From NCBI GenBank assembly GCA_027257055.1, contig JAPVLO010000044.1, forward strand, positions 3,472,001-3,536,000: a stretch of DNA of 64,000 nucleotides. Direction: 5' to 3'. A program made the translations under genes and the position numbers. The notes under the pieces were generated by a model, which was not told the origin of the DNA, ran no database searches, and worked only from the letters and a program-made list of their open reading frames with translations. The stretch comes from Cephalopachus bancanus. Taxonomy: Eukaryota > Chordata > Mammalia > Primates > Tarsiidae. Positions 53,795-61,754 of the stretch are shown in pieces; the first letter of the stretch is position 1, and each line of letters opens with the position of its first letter.

Positions 53795-53990
53795 CTCATT
53801 CATTCACTTATTTGTCAACAGATGCAACGATGGAGTGACTATTGTGTACAGAATCAGGCAGAAGACACCTCTAGAGGAGAGAAGGGTGTGTCTGCCCTAG
53901 CAAAGGTTCACTGACAAGATGGGCCCTCAGACAGAGTGGTGATGCCCTGTGGCGCGGCAGGGATGGGCCTGGCCCAAGACTCAGAGGCCA
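53795..53990 (-). repeat. L2 3' region, inverted
   Basis: CTCATTCATTCACTTATTTG, TCAACAGATGCAACGATGGA, GTGACTATTGTGTACAGAAT resembles the inverted L2 terminus, decayed. Confidence 0.5.
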
Positions 53991-54795
53991 TGTGGGATTT
54001 CTACTGACCATTCACTGTGTAGGACCCGATCCGTGGACCTGCATACACTAGGTGCCTATGAAATGCCCCTGGACTGATGTATTACTGATCCTTGGATGCC
54101 CATCCCTTGAGAGTTGCCCCAGCCTGGGCTGCCACACAACTTAGCCAATCCCCAGTCCCTGGAGCTCTCCGTTCTGTCCTGAGGCTTTCTTTTGTGGTCT
54201 TAGCTGCCCCAGAAAACCCAAAGTTAAGTGTGGGCTTGTGGACACAGCAACTCCTTCTCACCTCCGGCTCTGCCACCCAATAGTGTGCCTTGGCTGCTTC
54301 TTGCCTTTTGCTTTTTTCCCCCATGCCTTTATTTCCCCTAGAAAACACAAAACAGGCCAAAGCATCATTTTGATGTTTCCCAAAGTGAGCATTTCCAGAT
54401 GCTTCTTTCAACAGTTAGCTCAGGCCCTTCAATAACCTGTAACCCTAGGGCCCCCAGGATAAGCCCACGTGCCCATGAAGACTACACTTTGACACTTGTG
54501 GCTCTGGGTTCTCTCTGTCATCAACCCAGCCCTCCCTGGCCCTACCTGGGCACAAGCCTCTCCTGTCCCATCTCCAGGTCGTGGTCTTCCCTGCCCACAG
54601 GGCTTTACACCTCCCGCCCTTGTCATATCTATGTGGATAGTGGGCATCTCCCATTGCTTATGCAGCTTCCATTCTTCTTCGCTGGATAAAACAGGTTCTG
54701 TTTGCTCATGTTTCCCTTGGGGAGCCACACACTGTCTCACTTGCAGTCCTTGGGGTGTTAGTGGATAGACTCTAGCCCTGACTCTGGGAGAACAT
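53991..54795. other. Unique non-coding sequence
   Basis: No repeat recognised with confidence. Frames of 60-143 codons on both strands lack coding evidence. Confidence 0.4.
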
Positions 54796-54799
54796 GTGA

Positions 54800-55205
54800 G
54801 CCAGAGCTGACCAGTCAGAGTGTTAAGCCCTTGACCATATGATTGACTTGTGGATGTCACGTGGCCGAAGGGAAGCCAGTCAGACCTATTTGGTACCTAC
54901 CCTGGGACTTTTGCTCCATGGACCAGAGAAGGCTGTCCTGGCCATGGACTGCTGGTGAGGACGTCTTTTGGAGACACTGCACCCGTGAGATATGGCGGAA
55001 AGACATGGAAAAAGAGAGTTCTTTGTTCAAACTATATTTATGGTGCCCGGTCTACCTTCCCCCAGACTTTGCAGGTACTTGAGCCAATAAATTCTGCATG
55101 CATGCACATGTTCATATATGCACACACTCACACACACATTCACTCACACTTTTCCTTAAGCCACTTGGAATTGGGTTTTCTATTGCCCTGCAATAGAAAT
55201 ATCTC
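54800..55205 (+). mobile_element. Old LTR-like repeat with AATAAA
   Basis: GTGGATGTCACGTGGCCGAA, CTACCCTGGGACTTTTGCTC, GCAGGTACTTGAGCCAATAA (AATAAA at 55086-55091) and CCACTTGGAATTGGGTTTTC match the sense strand of the ERVL/MaLR-like family also seen inverted at 45.3 and 46.8 kb. A CACACA/ATGCATGC patch interrupts the end (55095-55150). The 201-codon frame across it is not a gene. Confidence 0.55.
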
Positions 55206-55475
55206 ACCATTTGTGGGAGTCTCTGGTGAATCTGAAACTCTAAGCCTTGCAAGCAGGAAGATGGGTAAAATGGACTCCCAGGCCTGTCTGCAGTGGGATT
55301 CTCTGACTAGCTGCCTTTTCGACAAGTCACCCTGTCTTTCCCTTTGGCCTTGCCTGTTAGCCAGAGGTGGCCCGTCTCCTCCTCATCTGAGTCGAGAGAC
55401 GAACACTGCAGGACAAAGAAGCCCAGGCCACCAGCCCCTCTGCTCCAGGGGTTAGAGGCCACTCTCCTTGGGCTT
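55206..55475. other. Unique non-coding sequence
   Basis: Nothing recognised. Confidence 0.35.
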
Positions 55476-55745
55476 TTATTTTGTTTTACCGTTTATTTTT
55501 TGCAGATTTACCTTCCTAATTAGGTTTTGCTCAGGCAAATACATTAGGATTAGTTCGTAATCCTTGAGCTCACAGAAAGTAAGGGTGGGATGGCCCAGGA
55601 GCAGGCTGGGAGCCAGGAGGAGGTGTTTGCTGTGGAAAATCCACAGAGCGGGAGACACGTGGATAACGAGATGTGTCTGCACATTAAACGGATTTCAGAT
55701 GACTCGTGTTCATTGTTTAAGCCATAGTTATGAATTATTAATTAT
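55476..55745. promoter_or_regulatory. Candidate constrained non-coding element
   Basis: Repeat-free and locally AT-rich with stacked homeodomain-type cores: CCTTCCTAATTAGGTTTTGC, ACATTAGGATTAGTTCGTAATCC, CACATTAAACGG, ATGAATTATTAATTATGC. GGATTA is the OTX/PITX-type core. A GC-richer spacer separates the two AT clusters. Function is inferred from motif density only. Confidence 0.38.
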
Positions 55746-55830
55746 GCACTAGGTGTTAGGGATACAGAAGTGAATGGGACAAGGCACCTGTTTTCATGGG
55801 TCCCAGTGGGGAGAAGAGATAAGTAAGGGG
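55746..55830 (-). repeat. L2 3' region relic, inverted
   Basis: GCACTAGGTGTTAGGGATAC, AGAAGTGAATGGGACAAGGC and ACCTGTTTTCATGGGTCCCA fit inverted L2. Confidence 0.6.
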
Positions 55831-56850
55831 GACCAATGAGTCCAGTGGTCACGGGCTGCACAGGCTCCTGGGCCACCGTTGGGTGCTGGAGACTAGCAGC
55901 TGCTAAAGCTGCCACAGGTGGAAGAGGCTTTGCAAAGGGGAGGTGGTGTTCCCACCTGCTCTTTGCCTATATGTGGCCTCCCTAGGTCTGGCTGTTGAGT
56001 TCACCTTCCCAAGCCCAACCGTGCTTCCTGAAGCCCTCTTTCAAACAGAGCTGGGCCAGAGCTCCCTCCCCACCATCCAGCCAGGGGAAAGCTGAGTTTA
56101 TCAGTTCAGACTTCCCCTTTCCTTGTGGTGAATCCTCTCAGGGACTTCGGGGTTCCTTCCCAGGAGTTCCTTCACAAAGCCTTGTGCTTTGGTGAGGAAG
56201 AAGCAAGTGTCAATTCTCCTTCCTTGAGACTCCTTGACTCCAGGGCAAACGTGCTGCAGCTTGGGACTGGAGGACTGGGGTGGTAGCCCAGGTCAGATTC
56301 TCAAGTCATGGTCACACCCTCCCTCAGTCACAGTTGCCCGCTAGGTCCTTTCCTGAACAGAGGAGACCTGCTGAGTATTCCACCTCAGCAGAGAAGCATC
56401 TCTGCAGCCTGCAGACGGCTCCTTCCCACAGCTCTGCCCAAGGCTCTGAGGGAGCAGGTGTCTCAGGAACACAGCTGAGGGCTTCCCAAGCCTCCCTGGG
56501 ATGCTTACAGGTAAAGGGCGGATGCCACCATCACTGCCTGGGACCAGGGAGCCTTCTGAGCTGGGGCTGCTGCTGTGCACAGGGGAGGCCCAGGCATAGG
56601 GTGGGGAAGGGCACTCAGACCTTTGTGGGAGGAAGGGAGCCTTTGATGGGGGATGCCTCCTGCCAGGAGAGTGCTGGGGCTGCCTGCCCTCCATTTTACC
56701 TTAATCATCACCTACAAATGGCCATTACAGGGCCCATAGCTCTCCAGAAGGTCATCTGCCCTGAAATTAAAGCCCAGCCTCCTTGGAATGAGTCAGAAGC
56801 AGGGTGCTTATGGCCCATCTCTCTCTCGTTGAGGGGAGTTTGCATCTGTT
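55831..56850. other. Unique GC-rich non-coding sequence
   Basis: No recognised repeat. A 190-codon plus frame (56280-56852) overlaps minus frames over the same bases; it has no domain and I treat it as chance. Confidence 0.4.
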
Positions 56851-57020
56851 AGTAAATTTAAATGATGAGTTAAATGGGGCTTAGATGGCACCATGAGAAG
56901 GTATGTCCTCTGCCTAATGACTGTGCCGGCCCATTAGCGGTTTCTGGGCTTGTGCATAACCACGCTCAGGGCGACTCCCATCTCTTGGTGAGGGACGTTC
57001 CTTCCCCCACCCTCCCGCCC
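56851..57020. other. Unassigned, possibly constrained stretch
   Basis: GTTAGTAAATTTAAATGATG and CTAATGACTGTGCCGGCCCATTAGCGG are unusual single-copy patches with TAAT cores. Weak evidence. Confidence 0.2.
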
Positions 57021-57261
57021 AGGGTGGCATGGCTGTGGCTGCGATGGAAGCTGGGAGGAGGGACTTTTGTCACCCTTGCCCCACTCCCTCTGCCTTCTTC
57101 CTCTTCCTCAGCTTGGACAAGCCTCATGCCCTCCAACCTTCACAGTGCAGCAGAGCTGGGAAGACCTGGAGGAAGCTGCTGGGGAAACTGAGGACCCCTG
57201 GTTGGAAGGAGGTTGGGGGTCGGTCCTGCTTCCTGCTGAAGTGGGCAAAGTGCTCCAGGAC

Positions 57262-57415
57262 GGAGCAATTCTCAATGCTGGCTACACATCGGCATCTCCT
57301 GGGCATCTCCATCCAAACACGAGCCTGGGTCCTGCCCAAAGATTCTGATTTCATTGTGACCTGGGCATGGGTATCTCTTACAAGGTACTCCAAGGTACAC
57401 TGGGGTTGAGAACCA
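57262..57415 (+). mobile_element. MER5A-type hAT-Charlie element
   Basis: ATTCTCAATGCTGGCTACAC near the left end and TGGGGTTGAGAACCAC at the right end form the decayed terminal inverted repeats. The middle (ATCGGCATCTCCTGGGCATC, CAAAGATTCTGATTTCATTG) fits MER5A. It is a non-autonomous DNA transposon. Confidence 0.8.
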
Positions 57416-58770
57416 CGGGGTGGTATGAGGGGGTAGTTCTGGCCTGAACTGATCCTGCTGAAATGACCTACGTCTGCCCGGCTGCCTGGGGCCACCCAGA
57501 GGCATCAATGGCAGTGGTACGTACGTATATTTGGTTCTTGCTTCACTAAATCTTACAGGACTCCCAGAAACCCCCTCAAACTGCCACCCAGTTATTTGGG
57601 GGACTTTCCATGCTTGTCTCATGTAGACTCAAAAATACATTTGTCAGCTGCCAAGTGGCACGGAAAGGGCCTTTCTATCCCACTTCGGCATCCTTGAGTG
57701 TGTCTGCCACCCAGGAAGCTGTTGGAGCCACCTGACTCCCACCTCTGGAGGCTAACCCCTTGTTCTCTGCCCCTCCAACGGATCCTGCACCTGCGTCAGG
57801 CTCCGTGACATCGGTCAGACACACCTTGGGCCCTCTGGGTCTACCTGCCTTCACTGGCCATCCTTTCTGCTGATCTCTGAGCACCACGTCCCCAGTGCTG
57901 GGGGTGCTGATGTTCTCGGACTGCTGAAGGCTTCCACACGTTGGAGTCCTCCCTGCCTGGAGTTTCAGTGGGGGTATTTCTTGGTCTCATCCCTGCTGCT
58001 CTCTATGAAGTGGCCCCCAAGCAATGCTGCTTGGTCTTGACGTCTTGTGCGTCTGGATGAAAACCATACTTTCAGTTTGTGTGGAGAAGCTCTTCTCATT
58101 CCCAGGGTGCATGAATCAGGGTTGTCAGGATATAAATCTGTAAGTACCAGACACTGGAATCCTGGCCCTCTCTGCCCCATGCTGGGACCTTTGTTATCAA
58201 GCCAAACAAGTCTGCCTGGCTCTCTCTCTAGCAGGCCTTCTATTCTGAGGGGCATCCCAAACCATCATGCTAGTAGACTCTTGGTGGCCCTGTCTCCCTC
58301 CTCCTGCCTCCAATACCCAGATATGTCAGTGTTTCCATCAGGGGACATCATTGAGGCTCAAGCTGACCCTTCAGGGTCCCCAGTGTCCTGCAGGCACAGT
58401 TTTGCCTTTAGGAAGCATTTTCCCATATTCTATGTTTGTAGATGGTCTGCAGTTGGGATTAGGCTCTGTGGAACTCTAGCTTGCCCCACTGCCTGTTTTT
58501 GCCTTGCTTTCTGCAGGCTCTTTCGGTCTCTTCCTCCTCTCATCAGCTTCAGACAGGCCTGGGGCTCACAGGTACAGATGATGACACTTTGGGAAAGAGG
58601 AGGGGCCACTGCTTCCCCTCCCATCTCATTGGCTAGAATAGGATCACATGGCTACCTTTAAGCCAATCACTGGTGAGGGTCATGGAACAACCATGATTGA
58701 GACTTATGGCTCTGGTGATAAGGGAATACCCAATTTTCCTCCACACTTTGCATATTTATGTGAGTTTCTT
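57416..58770. other. Unique non-coding sequence
   Basis: No recognised repeat. A 204-codon plus frame (58047-58661) has no domain and no exon boundaries. Likely chance. Confidence 0.4.
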
Positions 58771-58774
58771 GAAG

Positions 58775-59190
58775 CTAAATTACTACTAATTTGGTGGCTT
58801 ATAACAACAGAAACTTATTATCTCACAGTTCTGGAGGCCAGAAATCTAAATCAGGGTGTCTGCAGGGCTGTGCTCCCTCTGAAGTCTCTAGAGGGTCTTT
58901 TCCCCTGCCTTTCCCAGCTCTCAATGGCTGCACGTATTCCTTTGCTTGTGGCCACATCCCTCCAGTCTTTGCCTCTGTCTTTGTGTCTCTCCTCCATATG
59001 CCTCTTGTGGGATGCTTGGTATTGGATTTAGGGCCCACCCAGGTAATCCAGGATGATTTCATGTCAAAATCCATAACTTAATTATACCTACAAGGACCCT
59101 TTTTCCAAATAAGGCAAAATTCACAGACTTCAGCACTAGGACAGGGACGTATCTTCTTGAGGGCTGCTATTCAACCCACTTCAGCACACT
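58775..59190 (-). mobile_element. MLT1-like MaLR LTR, inverted
   Basis: ATTTGGTGGCTTATAACAAC, AGAAACTTATTATCTCACAG, TTCTGGAGGCCAGAAATCTA, TTGGATTTAGGGCCCACCCA and GGGCTGCTATTCAACCCACT are the inverted MLT1-type LTR from end to end. Exact ends and subfamily are uncertain. Confidence 0.75.
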
Positions 59191-59930
59191 TTACTTCTGT
59201 CAGCAGAGACAAGCATGGTTAGAGGGTGCTCTTGGTAGACAAACAATGAAATACCCAGCTTCTAACAAAGGGGACTGTGTGAGATTTTAGCCAGTCATGC
59301 TGCTTGGCTTGGCCAGCTGGAGCCTGCTTGGAGAAGGAAAAGTTGTGTCTGCTTTTGGGTTTCCTGCCAACCCTCTCTCTGGTTTATTTTCCCCACTGTC
59401 CCATTTGGTCTTGACTACCTGAATTTTTCTGTGATTGCAGAATTCTCCCATTGTACCTTGCCTGACATCTGAGAGCAGTGAGTGGCCTGCCTGGCATTGA
59501 AAAGGAAAAAGTTTCTGGAAGACCCACCTGGGGCTAGAAGCCTTGAAGTTGCTGTGGGTCTGGGGCTTGTGAAGGGAAGCTTAGATGGGGGAGGGCTGGG
59601 TGGAGGCAGAGGATTGGCCCTGAAGGCCAGAGATGGTCTCCTGAGATCCAGGGCCCTGGTCCCCAGGGTGGGGAGATAGTGTGTGTGGAGGCACATGGGT
59701 TACCACCTGGGGCACTTGGGGTTCTCCAGGGCCCCAACTGGGAAGCCCCCACTGCTGCCTTGCCTGAGCCCCCAGGCCTGAAAGCTGGAGTCCCAGGGAG
59801 AATAAAACAGCCCGAGCAAAAAGGCTCCAAGGCAGTTCAAAGACAGAGAGAGACTGAGGATGAAGTTTTCAAGCCACATCCAAGGGGAGGGCCTTTCATC
59901 CGCCAGCCTTTGAATCGGGAATCAAGGCGG
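59191..59930. other. Unique non-coding sequence
   Basis: No recognised repeat. GC-rich at 59540-59790. No gene evidence. Confidence 0.4.
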
Positions 59931-60300
59931 GCAAAGTTACTACCAGGTTAAAGTTTAAATGGCACAGAAAGGGGAGACGGGAAGATGAAACGCCGGCCGT
60001 CTGGCCAGGGGAACAAAGCCGGAGCCCAGCCTGGGCACCTGGCCGCAGAGGCGCTGAGTGGTAGCAGTCCCAGCCCGGAGGGGCTGCGGCGCGGCCATTG
60101 TTCAGCTGAAGAACGAAAGTAATTGAAAGGAAAGGTGAGCCAAGGAGAGGCGGCCGGCGTGTGTGACTGCCTGGATCGTTAGAAAATAATTTAAAGGGAA
60201 CAGGCCTATCAAGCAGTTTCTCTTATGGAAATGCCATCATTGAAGAGAAAGGAAGGGGAGGGTTGGGGAAGCCTTTCATTCTTTGAAAAAGAGTGAGTTT
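59931..60300. promoter_or_regulatory. CpG-rich segment joined to AT-rich constrained-looking DNA
   Basis: By eye about 15 CpGs lie in 59960-60180 (AAACGCCGGCCGTCTGG; GGGGCTGCGGCGCGGCCATTG), far above the surroundings. CCATTGTTC is a SOX-like core. AAAG/GTGAGC at 60131-60140 has splice-donor shape, so a first exon ending at 60134 is possible. Downstream, AGAAAATAATTTAAAGGGAA and TTATGGAAATGCC are AT-rich and repeat-free. It may be a small promoter or an enhancer. Confidence 0.38.
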
Positions 60301-60498
60301 TTTCCCTCACCAAGTACAGACTTGAATATCATTTGAAATCCTGTAATTCTGCAAACTTGTTTCACTCCCTAACTGTCAGGGTCTGCGGGCCCTCTCCAGG
60401 GCCTCGGGGGTTTGAGAAGCCTGGGGGTGTGGGGGAGGATGACAGGGCTGCATAGCCACAGGGTTTTCGCTCTGAGACAGGGAAGCCTAACCCTTGGT

Positions 60499-60743
60499 TT
60501 TTTTTTTTTTTTTTTGAGTTGGAGTCTCACTCTGTTGCCCACACTGGAGTGCAGTGGCCGCTCCCGGCCACCGCAGCCTCGCCTGCAGGGCTCTGGCGAT
60601 CCTTCTGCCTCAGCCTTCCGAGTAGCCGGAATTACAGGCGCGCACTACCATGCCCGGCTGATTTTTTATTTATTGTAGAGATGAGGTCTCGCCAAGTTGC
60701 CCAGGCAGGTCTCGAACCCGCGGGCTCAGGCAATCCACTCACC
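60499..60743 (-). repeat. Alu, type B, inverted, 5'-truncated
   Basis: It runs from the T-tail through the right arm (GTGGCCGCTCCCGGCCAC) and most of the left arm, then stops at GCAATCCACTCACCT. About 45 bp of the element's 5' end are missing. No clear TSD was found, only CCTAA near both ends. Confidence 0.9.
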
Positions 60744-60990
60744 TAATCTCCTCCCTGGGTTGATCTGCAATCCTGACATCCAGATTGCTCTTAGTTCACT
60801 GTTGCTTGACTGGCTACCAACAGCGATTTCTAGTGTCTTGAAAACAGGTGAGTTAGCATCTTGCTCCAGGAAATGCAGGGACACCTTACGGCCCTACTTT
60901 TCTAGGTGAAACTTCCTTGCCCCCAGTATCTGACTGGACACAAGGGGGGCGTAGTTATCCTTGATAACATTGTTTTAATCTTCTGGAGCA
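60744..60990. other. Unique non-coding sequence
   Basis: Nothing recognised. Confidence 0.35.
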
Positions 60991-60994
60991 AAAA

Positions 60995-61330
60995 CATGGT
61001 CGAAATTGTCCATGTTAATCAAGCACCTACTGTGTGCTAGACAGAGTGTGCTGAGCAAGACACAGAGCCCTGTATTTAGGCATCTGCAGTCTAGTTGAGG
61101 AGGTGGACAAATAGCTAAGCAATAACAATACAGACTGATAAGAACTGTGATCGATGCAGTGTTGTGGCTGTGGGGGCCCCATAGCAAGAAAACTCAATCT
61201 GGTCTGTGGGCCATCAGGAAAGGCTACCTGGAGGAGGTGACCCTTGGGTTGAGTTGTGAAGATTCATTAGCTGTTAGTGAGAGAGTGTCGTCTCACACCC
61301 AAGGTGGAATAACATGACCAGATTTACTTT
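60995..61330 (-). repeat. L2 LINE 3' region, inverted
   Basis: AATCAAGCACCTACTGTGTG, CAGTCTAGTTGAGGAGGTGG, ACAAATAGCTAAGCAATAAC and GGCTACCTGGAGGAGGTGAC follow inverted L2. Confidence 0.75.
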
Positions 61331-61750
61331 CCAGAGTGAAGTAGAGAAGAAATAGACAAAATGAAATGATGGTTTGAAAGACACTGGACATTAAGAAATG
61401 AAGGACAGTGCTTCCTGAGAGATGGGAGTCAAATTAGGTGAGCCCTGTGAATGTCTTAGCTTAATGACTTGAGTGGGTTTCCAGGCCATGGCATCAAGAG
61501 GGAAGCCCAGCGGGAAGACTGGCAGAGCCCCTGAGTTGAGACGGGGGTGGCCAGAGTTTACAGGAAAGAGTCAAGGGACGAGGGTGGCTAGAGTTGGCCG
61601 AAGGAGGATTCTCCTTCTCCAACTCGAGAGGACAGTGCTACACTCCAAGAGAACGCTGGAGATCCTGCTCAGTACTCAGCGGGATGTCAGTCAGCACATG
61701 CGCGCGAAGAATTTGCCTGAGCCTGGGGATAAACCACCCAAAGGTCCAGA
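61331..61750. other. Unassigned, may include the L1 5' start
   Basis: Sequence leading into the plus-strand L1. The exact L1 start is not resolved; it could lie as early as about 61590. Confidence 0.35.
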
Positions 61751-61754
61751 GTGA

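Noticed and set aside
54850..55455. 201-codon plus frame
   Set aside because: Most of it lies in an old LTR-like element and a CACACA patch.
58047..58661. 204-codon plus frame
   Set aside because: No domain or start context. It ends in ordinary non-coding sequence.
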